Shown here: positions 23,691 through 30,258 of the stretch, one piece after another
Layout of the letters: every line of letters starts with the position of its first letter
Position numbering within the stretch: position 1 is the stretch's first letter
Assembly: GCA_900546825.1 (NCBI GenBank)
Contig: UREE01000017.1
Coordinates: 1 to 31,190, forward strand
Direction of reading: 5' to 3'
From: an uncultured Collinsella sp.
Lineage (GTDB): Bacteria > Actinomycetota > Coriobacteriia > Coriobacteriales > Coriobacteriaceae
Length of the DNA: 31,190 nt
The notes under the pieces: model-generated
The model's input: only the letters and a program-made list of their open reading frames with translations
Databases searched by the model: none
Told to the model about the DNA's origin: nothing
Translations under genes and position numbers: made by a program

Positions 23691-23781
23691 GTCAACTTAT
23701 GCAGTCTCGACCGTGTTGTATGTAGAGGGACCTCGCGAGACGCCTTCCCTATATCCACCACGACCAATTGGAGGTGACACT

Positions 23782-24342
23782 ATGCCTGCACGCCGTAACC
23801 GCAATAGCACGCTCCGATGCGATGCCGATCAGATCGAGCGGGAAGCAAAGCGCTTGGTCGACACGTATTCCGACCTCATCCTTCGATTGTGCTATTCGGC
23901 CCTTGGATCCGCTGACGACGCTCAAGACATCTGCCAGGACACGCTGATCAAGATTCTCCAACGCACTCAACCGTTCGACTCGCTCGAACACGAACGTGCT
24001 TGGGTGATCCGAGTCGCACTGAACGCATGTCGCGATATCGGCCGTACGCACGCGAATCACCCGGTTGTCGACCTCGATTCGCTCCCCGATTTCTGCGCAC
24101 CCGTAACACATACCGAGCAAGAATTCGCGCAACGCGACTGCGCCATTCTTTCCGCTGTCACGGCCCTGCCTCAAGCACAGCGCATCGCCATCTTTTTGCA
24201 CTACTACGCAGGCATGAGCATCAGGGAAATCGCAGACGCCGTTCACGCGACGCCAGCTGCAACCGCCCAGCACCTTAGCCGCGGACGTGCGTCACTTCGG
24301 CTTTCCTTGAAAGGAGACCACAATGACTACGAATTCGAATGA
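23782..24342 (+). CDS. ECF-type RNA polymerase sigma factor
   Basis: A 186-residue sigma-70 family factor with only regions 2 and 4. Region 2 spans about residues 20-95 (DTYSDLILRLCYSALGSADDAQDICQDTLIKILQ, then ERAWVIRVALNACRD). Region 4 spans about 125-175 (LPQAQRIAIFLHYYAGMSIREIADAVHATPAATAQHLSRGRASLRLSLKGD) with its helix-turn-helix. GGAGGTGA lies five bases before this ATG, which decides against a start about 30 codons upstream. It overlaps the next gene by 20 bases, the usual layout of an ECF factor with its cognate anti-sigma. Autoregulation is expected, but no clear ECF promoter is identified. Confidence 0.92.
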   Translation: MPARRNRNSTLRCDADQIEREAKRLVDTYSDLILRLCYSALGSADDAQDICQDTLIKILQRTQPFDSLEHERAWVIRVALNACRDIGRTHANHPVVDLDSLPDFCAPVTHTEQEFAQRDCAILSAVTALPQAQRIAIFLHYYAGMSIREIADAVHATPAATAQHLSRGRASLRLSLKGDHNDYEFE

Positions 24343-25453
24343 CTATCGCCACGCCCTGGAGCACATTTCGTTTACCGATAATGCGAAGCAGCACATGGCA
24401 AACTCGATTGCTCAGTCCGTCGCCTCAAGCGATGCGGCGACCGCTCAAAGCAACTTTAATGGCACGCGACGCAAGCCGCGCATCGCCCGCCATCCCGTAA
24501 GAACAGTCGCTCGCATTGCCGCTGTAACGGCAGTCCTCGCTATCGTCATTGGAGGCGCTGGCACGGCTATGGCAACAGGCGTCCTGCCGCTTCCTTCTGA
24601 CATGCTTTCCGACATCTTTGACGGACCTGCTTCTCAAACCGAGATCATCGACCGTATTGGCCGGCCCGTCGGTGCTAGCTGCTCCAACAACGGAGTCACC
24701 GTGACTGCCGACGCCATCATGGGCGACAAGGATATGGTTACCATCGCCTATACGCTTACGTTCGACGATCCCGCTGCCCTGAAAAAGCTTTCCGAGCCGG
24801 GCGAGAACGGAACTATCGCCGGAAGTGTCGATGGAAACGTATACGTTGATGGCGAGCATGGCGGCCAAGGCCAATCATGGCTCATTGACAAGAACCCCAA
24901 TGACTCCAGCATTCAATACTTTGCACAGTTCAGCGTTGAATCACCCGGCCTTATGGGCAGGACCGTCCGCACGCATATCAACTCTCTCGTTGTGCCACGT
25001 GCTGGCAAAGAGCTTCCCGAGTATAAGAAAATACTTACGGGCCCATGGGATCTTAAGTTCCAGCTGAATTACGAAGATACATCCGTTACGATTCCCGCGC
25101 CCAAATCGGTCAACTTTAACGGCACCAAGGCGACGATTCAAGAGGCCACCGTATCCTGCGTTGGCGTTTCAGTCCGCTACAACATAGATCGTTCCATCGA
25201 ACACGACAACAACAGCGGCAAGATGTCTCAAAACATGGAGGAGTCTATGGATGCCGTTGGCAACATACCCCTCATCGTGACGTTCAAAGACGGTCATGTT
25301 GAGGACGCAACCAGCCACAGCGGCTATTTCGCAAATAAACTGGATAACGGCACCACTGATGTCCACAAGACCTGGCCGTTCTCGCAAGTTTGTGACACAG
25401 ACAAGATTGCAAGCGTACAAATTGGCGATACGGTCATTCCCATGAATTCGTAA
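24323..25453 (+). CDS. Membrane-anchored anti-sigma factor, DUF4179-type
   Basis: A 376-residue protein with a cytoplasmic N-terminal region of about 60 residues, one transmembrane helix (about 62-85, RTVARIAAVTAVLAIVIGGAGTAMATG) and a large external domain. The external part starts with an LPLPSDMLSDIFDGPASQTEIIDRIGRPVGASCSNNGVTVTADAIMGDKDMVTIAYTL stretch resembling DUF4179/RsiV-like anti-sigma proteins and is rich in beta strands. In this arrangement the N-terminus holds the ECF factor and the outside domain senses an envelope signal, leading to release by proteolysis. The gene overlaps the sigma gene by 20 bases, and AAAGGAG lies five bases before the ATG. The signal is unknown. Confidence 0.8.
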   Translation: MTTNSNDYRHALEHISFTDNAKQHMANSIAQSVASSDAATAQSNFNGTRRKPRIARHPVRTVARIAAVTAVLAIVIGGAGTAMATGVLPLPSDMLSDIFDGPASQTEIIDRIGRPVGASCSNNGVTVTADAIMGDKDMVTIAYTLTFDDPAALKKLSEPGENGTIAGSVDGNVYVDGEHGGQGQSWLIDKNPNDSSIQYFAQFSVESPGLMGRTVRTHINSLVVPRAGKELPEYKKILTGPWDLKFQLNYEDTSVTIPAPKSVNFNGTKATIQEATVSCVGVSVRYNIDRSIEHDNNSGKMSQNMEESMDAVGNIPLIVTFKDGHVEDATSHSGYFANKLDNGTTDVHKTWPFSQVCDTDKIASVQIGDTVIPMNS

Positions 25454-25570
25454 CGCTACGCGGCTCGTATATGCACCCGGTTCCGCACTTCGCGTCTAAA
25501 GATGCGCTGTCATCGAGCAGCGTGAGCGCAAGGCCGCCCGTATGGTCGGCTGGGAACACCTCGTTGCGCT

Positions 25571-25634
25571 AAAAACCACCACGAAGGGGACCGGCACCTT
25601 TGTGGTGGTTTTGCTGACTCGTCCGACCTGTCCC
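25571..25634. repeat. ACCACCACGAAGGGG family hairpin repeat, copy B
   Basis: AACCACCACGAAGG (25574-25587) pairs with CCTTTGTGGTGGTT (25598-25611), around GGACCGGCA, with the same right flank as copy A. The 117 bases before it (25454-25570), after the anti-sigma stop codon, show no supportable gene. Confidence 0.85.
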
Positions 25635-25641
25635 AACGGTT

Positions 25642-25700
25642 TGTCTCAATCTGTAACAGGTAGGGCCCAAATAATCGGTTAGCTGTTACAGATCGAGACA
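25642..25700. repeat. TCTCAATCTGTAACAG palindrome, copy 1 of a tandem pair
   Basis: TGTCTCAATCTGTAACAG (25642-25659) and CTGTTACAGATCGAGACA (25683-25700) are inverted copies with one mismatch over 18 bp, around a 23-base spacer. There is no T-tract and no coding sense. Confidence 0.88.
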
Positions 25701-25722
25701 GACCACGGATGCTCAGCCGAAA

Positions 25723-25779
25723 ATCTCAATCTGTAACAGGTAGGAACGATTTTGCCCCTTAGATGTTACAGATTGAGAT
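25723..25779. repeat. TCTCAATCTGTAACAG palindrome, copy 2 of a tandem pair
   Basis: ATCTCAATCTGTAACA (25723-25738) and TGTTACAGATTGAGAT (25764-25779) are perfect inverted copies over 16 bp with a 25-base spacer. The spacer differs from copy 1 while the arms and the following GGTAGG are kept. The element ends 25 bp from the leuB remnant. Confidence 0.88.
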
Positions 25780-25804
25780 ATTTGACAGCTTGAATCGGCA
25801 TCGC

Positions 25805-26455
25805 CTACAGCGCGGCGACGACCTTGTCGCCCATCGTCGTGGTGCCGAGGATCTTATCTGCCGGGGTGTTGACATCGGCGATGTCACGGGTGCGCCAGCC
25901 CTCGTCGAGCACGCGCGCCACGGCGCTCTCGATCCACGCGGCTTGCTCGCCCATGTCGAGCGCGTAGGTCAGCAGCATCGCCACCGACAAGATTTGAGCC
26001 AGCGGATTGGCCACGCCGAGCCCCGCGATGTCAGGAGCGCTGCCAGCGCTCGGCCCAAACAGCGATACGCCATCATCCAGCGAGGCAGAGGCAAGCATAC
26101 CGAGCGATCCGGTAATCTGAGCCGCCTCATCGGACAGGATGTCGCCGAACATGTTCTCCGTCACCACGACGTCAAAGTCTGCCGGTCGACTGATGAGCTG
26201 CATGGCGGCGTTGTCGACGAGCAGGTCCTCAAGCTCCACGTCGGAGTACTCCTCGTCTTGCACGCGATGCACGATCTCGCGCCACATGCGGCTCGTCTCC
26301 AGCACGTTGCGCTTATCAACGCTCGTCACCTTGCCGCGACGTTTGCGCGCCGCCTCAAATGCCTGGCGCGCAATGCGCTCAATCTCGTACTCGCGATACT
26401 CCATCACGTCGACCGCACGCTGACCGGCCGCACCCGCAGCGCCCGCGCAGGTCAC
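25805..26455 (-). pseudogene. leuB: 3-isopropylmalate dehydrogenase, C-terminal remnant
   Basis: Only about the last 210 of some 355 residues of this leucine-pathway enzyme remain, from AVDVMEYREYEIERIARQAFEAARKRRGKV to the C-terminus. Metal-site and substrate residues of the second half are visible (VDNAAMQLI, VTENMFGDILSDEAAQITGSLGMLASAS). However, the conserved NAD-site stretch normally reading P-x-H-G-S-A-P-D-I-A-G has lost its His (PSAGSAPDIAG). The N-terminal half, with part of the active site, is missing. A TTG at about 26470 keeps the frame open but has no homologous sequence behind it. The remnant is joined head to tail, out of frame, to the leuA remnant; the exact junction, near 26440-26470, cannot be fixed by eye. 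Confidence 0.88.
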
Positions 26456-27011
26456 GGATGCGGGCGCCAAAGTCCCACGGCATGTTGTAGCCCATCGTAT
26501 CGGGGATGTTCACGACCGTGGCACCGGCCTTTACGGCCGCCTCGATAATGCGCACCAGAAACTCCTGATCGGAGCGGCCGGCATCCTCGGCATAAAACTC
26601 AACATCGTCAACGAACTTGCAAGCATGTTTGACGGCATGGATCGCTCACTCAATTGCCCTTTCCTCAGTCATATGGAGCTTGTCGCGCAGGTGACTGGTG
26701 CTCACACCCAGCCCTGTATGGATACGGGGCCTCTGGGCCGTTTTGAGCGCCTCTGCAGCCACTTCGATATCCCTGTCGACAGCGCGCGTCAGGCCGCATA
26801 CCGTGCATCGGTCGCCCGCAATCTTGCCAATCTCCTGTACGGAGCGAAAGTCACCAGGACTCGAGATGGGAAAGCCCGCCTCGATAACGTCCACGTTCAT
26901 GCGCACCAGCTGGCGGGCGATGAAGAGCTTTTCCTCGGTATTCATGCTGGCGCCCGGCGACTGCTCACCGTTGCACAGGGTGGCGTCAAAGATTGTGATT
27001 TTGCGGCTTAT
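26456..27011 (-). pseudogene. leuA: 2-isopropylmalate synthase, N-terminal remnant with several lesions
   Basis: About 185 codons of the first enzyme of leucine synthesis. AGGAGG (27017-27022) stands five bases before ATA AGC CGC AAA, where the start codon should be, so ATG seems to have become ATA. The active-site motif normally D-x-T-L-R-D-G-E-Q-S-P-G reads DATLCNGEQSPG: the catalytic Arg and metal-binding Asp are replaced by Cys and Asn. A TGA at 26646-26648 interrupts ERAIE-stop-AIHAVKHACKFVDD, most simply from CGA. Reading continues in the same frame through AEDAGRSDQEF and NIPDTMGYNMPWDFGARIRD, then sense is lost at the junction with leuB. All four point changes fit G-to-A or C-to-T transitions. 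Confidence 0.9.
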
Positions 27012-27082
27012 ATGTTCCTCCTGATTGACCGTTTTATGACAGATGGCTTTCAGGAGAGAGAGAAGGCCTAGAGATAGAAAAA

Positions 27083-27135
27083 TACCCGTGTCGCTCATCA
27101 CGCCTGAAAGCGGCAGACGATAGCGCACCCGGGTA
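27083..27135 (-). terminator. Leucine attenuator: terminator hairpin with alternative antiterminator
   Basis: On the minus strand CGGGTA and TACCCG (27083-27088 with 27130-27135), plus a CGCT/AGCG pairing (27092-27095 with 27122-27125), form a terminator followed by TTTTT (through 27078). A competing antiterminator pairs GATAGCGC (27170-27177) with GCGCTATC (27119-27126). A first hairpin pairs 27188-27194 with 27165-27171 inside the leader-peptide codons. This is the classical four-segment attenuation layout. Confidence 0.82.
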
Positions 27136-27164
27136 CAACAAATCGTTATAGCGAGATTACAACC

Positions 27165-27224
27165 CTAGCGCGCTATCCAATCTAGTAGCGCTAGGCCTAG
27201 GAGCTGTTGCGTGTTCTTAAACAT
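27165..27224 (-). CDS. leuL: Leucine operon leader peptide
   Basis: A 19-residue open frame, MFKNTQQLLGLALLDWIAR, too short for ordinary gene calling. It has AAGGGAG six bases before the ATG and stops at TAG. Five of 19 residues are Leu, encoded CTC, CTA, CTA, CTA, CTA; CTA appears rare in the neighbouring genes, which favour CTG and CTC. Ribosome stalling on these codons when Leu-tRNA is scarce would free the antiterminator and let transcription reach leuA. It is translated to control transcription, not for a product. The leader is intact although the leu genes behind it are broken, so the decay may be recent or the leader may simply not have been hit yet. Confidence 0.85.
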   Translation of the reverse strand: MFKNTQQLLGLALLDWIAR

Positions 27225-27249
27225 GTTGGGCTCCCTTCGGCCTCGGGTA

Positions 27250-27278
27250 GTACTACATCGCGCTAAAGTACAACACAA
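27250..27278 (-). promoter_or_regulatory. Possible promoter of the leu leader
   Basis: On the minus strand TTGTGT (27273-27278) and TAGTAC (27250-27255) are separated by 17 bases and lie 26 bp before the leader ATG. Both hexamers are weak matches; position is the main support. Confidence 0.35.
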
Positions 27279-27280
27279 GT

Positions 27281-27322
27281 AAAACCACCACGAAGGGGAC
27301 AGGCACCCTTCGTGGTGGTTTC
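27281..27322. repeat. ACCACCACGAAGGGG family hairpin repeat, copy C
   Basis: AAACCACCACGAAGGG (27282-27297) pairs perfectly over 16 bp with CCCTTCGTGGTGGTTT (27306-27321) around GACAGGCA. The arms match copies A and B, but the right flank diverges after GACTC. Confidence 0.88.
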
Positions 27323-27337
27323 GTTGACTCAAAAGCA

Positions 27338-27374
27338 AGAGACCCGGTCCTGCACGAGGCAGAACCGGGTCTCT
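27338..27374 (-). terminator. Terminator of the rplK-rplA unit
   Basis: AGAGACCCGGT (27338-27348) pairs with ACCGGGTCTCT (27364-27374), with an inner CTGC/GCAG pair. Read on the minus strand it is followed by TGCTTTT. It lies about 37 bp past the rplA stop codon. Confidence 0.8.
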
Positions 27375-27411
27375 TTAGCAATGCTTGCTTTGCTCAGGCA
27401 GTAACTGTTAG

Positions 27412-28119
27412 TTACTCAGCCAGGAAGTCGCGCTGGACAGCGGGATCGACCTTGACGCCAGGGCCCATGGTGGAAGACACGGAGATGGACTTGACGTACT
27501 TGCCCTTAGCAGAAGAGGGCTTGACGCGCAGGATCTCGGTGTACAGGGCAGCGTAGTTCTCGACGAGCTGCTGCTCAGAGAAGGACTTCTTGCCCAGGGG
27601 CACGTGGCAGATGCCGTAACGATCGGCGCGATACTCAACGCGGCCGGCCTTGAGCTCGGAGACCATCTTGGCGACGTCCATGGTCACGGTGCCGAGCTTG
27701 GGGTTCGGCATGAGGCCACGGGGACCAAGGATCTTACCGATGCGGCCAACCTTGGCCATCATGTTCGGCGTAGCGATAGCAGCGTCGAAGTTGATCTCGC
27801 CCTTCTGGATCTGGGCGACGAGCTCGTCGGAACCGATGATGTCGGCGCCGGCAGCCTCGGCCTCGCGGGCCTTCTCGCCCTCGGCGAAGACGGCAACACG
27901 AACGGTCTTGCCGGTGCCGTGGGGCAGGGAGATGGAACCACGGATGTTCTGGTCAGCCTTACGAGTATCGATGCCCAGACGGAAGTGGGCCTCGACGGTC
28001 TCGTCGAACTTGGCGGTGTCGAGCTCCTTGATGAGCTTGGCAGCCTGAAGGGGGGTGTAGAGCGTGGCGCGGTCGATCTTCTCGGCAGCGGCGTTATAGC
28101 TCTTACCATGCTTAGCCAT
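27412..28119 (-). CDS. rplA: 50S ribosomal protein L1
   Basis: A 235-residue protein of the large ribosomal subunit that forms the L1 stalk near the E site and helps release deacylated tRNA. Also known as a translational repressor of its own rplK-rplA message in many bacteria. Family marks are KFDETVEAHFRLGIDTRKADQNIRGSISLPHGTGK, the conserved GRIGKILGPRGLMPNPKLGTVT and GKYVKSISVSSTMGPGVKVD. Two ATGs lie close together; AGGAGG is only two bases from the first and eight from the second (28119), so the second is chosen. It follows rplK after about 117 bp. Confidence 0.97.
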   Translation of the reverse strand: MAKHGKSYNAAAEKIDRATLYTPLQAAKLIKELDTAKFDETVEAHFRLGIDTRKADQNIRGSISLPHGTGKTVRVAVFAEGEKAREAEAAGADIIGSDELVAQIQKGEINFDAAIATPNMMAKVGRIGKILGPRGLMPNPKLGTVTMDVAKMVSELKAGRVEYRADRYGICHVPLGKKSFSEQQLVENYAALYTEILRVKPSSAKGKYVKSISVSSTMGPGVKVDPAVQRDFLAE

Positions 28120-28236
28120 GTGCATTACCTCCTGTGGTCAAACGGGCGTGAGCCCTCCCACATCGTATCGTGTGCCCTATTGCACACATATAACGCGCGC
28201 CCCGGTCGGAGCACGCGTCATTACCTAAAGAAATCG

Positions 28237-28665
28237 CTACTCAGCGATGGTGACGCCCATGGAACGGGCGGTACCGGCGATGATCTTCTTGGCGGCGTCA
28301 ATGTCGTTGGCATTGAGGTCCGGCATCTTGATCTCGGCAATCTTGGTGAGCTGCTCCTGGGAAAGCTGACCAACCTTGTCGGCCTGGGGCTTAGCGGAAC
28401 CAGACTTGAGGTTCAGCTCCTTCTTGATGAGATGAGCCGCCGGCGGGGTCTTGGTGATGAAGGAGAAGGACTTGTCCTCGTAGACAGAGATCTCAACGGG
28501 GATGATGTCGCCCTTCTTGTCCTGCGTCTCGGCGTTAAAGGCCTGGCAGAACTGCATGATGTTCACGCCAGCAGCGCCCAGGGCGGGGCCGACGGGAGGA
28601 GCAGGGTTAGCTGCACCAGCAGGAATCTGGAGCTTAATGACGTTGGCAACCTTCTTCTCAGCCAT
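28237..28665 (-). CDS. rplK: 50S ribosomal protein L11
   Basis: A 142-residue ribosomal protein that binds 23S rRNA at the GTPase-associated centre, the site of EF-G and RelA action and of thiostrepton binding. The N-terminal domain has LQIPAGAANPAPPVGPALGAAGVNIMQFCQAFN with its proline-rich linker region, and the C-terminal rRNA-binding domain ends in IAGTARSMGVTIAE. AAAGGA lies six bases before the second ATG (28665), preferred to the one two codons upstream. The 114-bp gap to nusG shows no terminator, and may hold a weak promoter (TATAGC preceded by a poor -35). Confidence 0.97.
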   Translation of the reverse strand: MAEKKVANVIKLQIPAGAANPAPPVGPALGAAGVNIMQFCQAFNAETQDKKGDIIPVEISVYEDKSFSFITKTPPAAHLIKKELNLKSGSAKPQADKVGQLSQEQLTKIAEIKMPDLNANDIDAAKKIIAGTARSMGVTIAE

Positions 28666-28785
28666 GGTCATTCCTTTCGAATCACGAGTGTGAAGTACTT
28701 GCTATATCGTAAGCACGCACGTGTTAGAAGCACTCCTGAGATGAGCAGTCACAGAAGAAGCACGCTCGCGCGAACGGACGAAAAC

Positions 28786-29322
28786 TTAAGCGATGACAGC
28801 GACCTGGTTAAAGTCGAGCTCGACCGGCGTCTCGCGGCCAAAGATCATCAGCGTGACCTTGAGCTTGCCAGCCTCGGTGTTAACCTCGGAGACCTTGCCA
28901 TCAAAGTCGGTAAGCGGGCCATCGGTGACGCGGACGGACGTGCCGACCTGAATATCGACCGAGGTGCGCTTGGGCGAATCGCCCTTACCGGGACGACGAG
29001 TCATCTTGTTGTACTCGTCGCGGGAAAGCGGAGCGGGCTTGCCGTTGCCGCCCAGGAAACCGGTGACGCCAGGCGTGTTACGAACGCACGTCCAAGCATC
29101 GTCATCCATCTCCATGCGGACCAGGACATAACCCGGGAAGATCTTAGAATCCTTGGTCTCGCGCTTGCCACCCTCTTTAATCTCGGTGACACGCTCCATA
29201 GGAATCTCGATATCAAAGATACGGTCCTGCATGCCCATGGTCTCGATGCGATGCTCGAGATCGGACTTAACGCGGTTCTCGTATCCAGAGTAAGTGTGAA
29301 CGACGTACCAACGCTTAGACAT
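28786..29322 (-). CDS. nusG: Transcription elongation/antitermination factor NusG
   Basis: A 178-residue factor that binds RNA polymerase and links it to Rho or to the ribosome. The NGN domain covers about residues 3-115 (KRWYVVHTYSGYENRVKSDLEHRI, KIFPGYVLVRMEMDDDAWTCVRNTPGVTGFLG). The C-terminal KOW domain covers about 122-178 (VQVGTSVRVTDGPLTDFDGKVSEVN). The length is standard. It starts three bases after the secE stop codon, so the two are co-transcribed as in most bacteria. Confidence 0.97.
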   Translation of the reverse strand: MSKRWYVVHTYSGYENRVKSDLEHRIETMGMQDRIFDIEIPMERVTEIKEGGKRETKDSKIFPGYVLVRMEMDDDAWTCVRNTPGVTGFLGGNGKPAPLSRDEYNKMTRRPGKGDSPKRTSVDIQVGTSVRVTDGPLTDFDGKVSEVNTEAGKLKVTLMIFGRETPVELDFNQVAVIA

Positions 29323-29325
29323 GGT

Positions 29326-29664
29326 TTAGCCCCTCAATCCAGAGAACAGAGCAAGAGCCTCGCCAAAGCCAGCATCGAGCAGAGCGATGACGACGCCGAC
29401 GACGATCAGAGAAGCGCAAACGACGACAGAGTAGTTCACGAGCTCCTTCTTATCGGGCCACGTGACACGCTTCATCTCGGACTTGACCGAAGCGAAATAC
29501 TTCTTGGTGCGGGCGAAGAAACCAGGCTTCTCGTTCTTCTTGGACTTCGCAGCCTTCTCGTTCTTCTTGGCAACGGCCTTCTTGGCCTCAACCTTGGAGT
29601 TGGCGGCAGCGCTGTTGGCAGGTGCCGGCTGCTGAGCCTTCTTCTTGTTCTTCTTGTTGGCCAT
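29326..29664 (-). CDS. secE: Preprotein translocase subunit SecE
   Basis: A 112-residue membrane protein that clamps SecY in the protein-export channel. The first 45 residues are a Lys/Ala-rich, low-complexity cytoplasmic tail, longer than in minimal SecE proteins. The conserved amphipathic part FFARTKKYFASVKSEMKRVTWPDKKELVNYS (49-79) carries the family signature, followed by a single transmembrane helix (about 78-97). Only this one helix is present, as in most bacteria apart from the three-helix enterobacterial form. It lies between tRNA-Trp and nusG. Confidence 0.95.
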   Translation of the reverse strand: MANKKNKKKAQQPAPANSAAANSKVEAKKAVAKKNEKAAKSKKNEKPGFFARTKKYFASVKSEMKRVTWPDKKELVNYSVVVCASLIVVGVVIALLDAGFGEALALFSGLRG

Positions 29665-29703
29665 TTGGGTTACCTCCGCGCAATGCGCTTATACATGAGT
29701 AAA

Positions 29704-29731
29704 CCGTAAGCCCCCAAGTGGGAGCTTACGG
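29704..29731 (-). terminator. Hairpin between tRNA-Trp and secE
   Basis: CCGTAAGC (29704-29711) pairs with GCTTACGG (29724-29731), with an inner CCC/GGG pair and an AAGT loop. On the minus strand it is followed only by GTTTACTC, so it is more likely a processing or partial attenuation site than a full terminator. Confidence 0.5.
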
Positions 29732-29740
29732 AATAATGAC

Positions 29741-29816
29741 TGGCACGCCAGGAAGGACTCGAACCCTCAACACTCGGTTTTGGAGACCGATGCTCTACCA
29801 ATTGAACTACTGGCGT
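29741..29816 (-). tRNA. tRNA-Trp (anticodon CCA)
   Basis: A 76-base cloverleaf on the minus strand. The acceptor stem is ACGCCAG with CTGGCGT, the discriminator base is G, and CCA is encoded. The D-arm loop contains the AATTGGTAGAGC pattern, the anticodon stem TCGGT/ACCGA holds the loop CTCCAAA with anticodon CCA, and the T-arm is GAGGG-TTCGAGT-CCTTC. The place between rpmG and secE is the usual one for tRNA-Trp in many Gram-positive bacteria. Confidence 0.97.
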
Positions 29817-29829
29817 ATGTGACTAGAGA

Positions 29830-29979
29830 CTAGCGAGTCTCTTTGTGCAGCGTGTGGTGACGGCACCAGGGGCAATACTTCTTGATCTCCATACGATCAG
29901 GCATGGTCGACTTGTTCTTGGTGGTCGTATAGTTGCGGCGCTTGCACTCAGTGCACGCAAGAGTAACTAGAGTACGCAT
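29830..29979 (-). CDS. rpmG: 50S ribosomal protein L33, zinc-binding form
   Basis: A 49-residue ribosomal protein, below usual gene-calling length. It reads MRTLVTLACTECKRRNYTTT followed by KNKSTMPDRMEIKKYCPWC and HHTLHKETR. Two C-x-x-C pairs (Cys9/Cys12 and Cys36/Cys39 by position in the sequence) form the zinc ribbon, so this is the C+ paralogue, which is repressed under zinc shortage in species that also carry a C- copy. AGGAT lies close before the ATG. It is the first gene of the rpmG, tRNA-Trp, secE, nusG unit. Confidence 0.95.
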   Translation of the reverse strand: MRTLVTLACTECKRRNYTTTKNKSTMPDRMEIKKYCPWCRHHTLHKETR

Positions 29980-30024
29980 GTATCCTGAACCTTTCATTTC
30001 CGCCCCGTACGGGCACGAGTTGTT

Positions 30025-30054
30025 ACTTTATCAGCTCCACGTAAGTGCTGTCAA
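30025..30054 (-). promoter_or_regulatory. Promoter of the rpmG-tRNA-Trp-secE-nusG unit
   Basis: On the minus strand a consensus TTGACA (30049-30054), 18-base spacer and TAAAGT (30025-30030), placed about 46 bp before the rpmG start. The stretch 30055-30196 between this promoter and the tuf terminator shows no gene. Confidence 0.7.
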
Positions 30055-30196
30055 TGAAAACCTCGAGTCAATTGGTTCTCGGTGGATCCATTCATATTTG
30101 GAACACATCAATGAAGCCATCGAGAGCTAATCGACGGTGCATCCAGGACCATTATCGATCCTCTCGACACCAGCAACGGCTCAATATCCATTGCAG

Positions 30197-30230
30197 AAAA
30201 GAACCCGGCACCCATATAAGTGCCGGGTTC
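30197..30230 (-). terminator. Terminator of tuf
   Basis: GAACCCGGCAC (30201-30211) pairs perfectly with GTGCCGGGTTC (30220-30230). Read on the minus strand it runs into TTTT (30197-30200). It lies 28 bp past the tuf stop codon. Confidence 0.88.
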
Positions 30231-30258
30231 TCTAAGTCAGCTATATCAAAGAGCTAAT

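Noticed and set aside
25642..25779. CRISPR array
   Set aside because: Only two units, each an inverted rather than direct repeat, and no cas genes in the window.
25805..26470. leuB as a functional short gene from a TTG start
   Set aside because: Half of the enzyme including part of the active site is missing, a conserved His is changed, and no ribosome site precedes the TTG.
26646..26648. TGA in leuA as a selenocysteine codon
   Set aside because: IPMS enzymes do not use selenocysteine, no supporting RNA element is seen, and the gene carries several other lesions.
27012..27098. An upstream ATG as the true start of leuA
   Set aside because: It lies inside the attenuator terminator and adds a non-homologous extension; the AGGAGG site points to the ATA codon position instead.
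27604..29709. A 701-codon open frame on the plus strand
   Set aside because: It is antisense to rplA, rplK, nusG and secE, has no family resemblance, and is explained by the codon bias of those genes.
30055..30196. Short open frames between the rpmG promoter and the tuf terminator
   Set aside because: No ribosome site, no recognisable sequence, and they cross the promoter.
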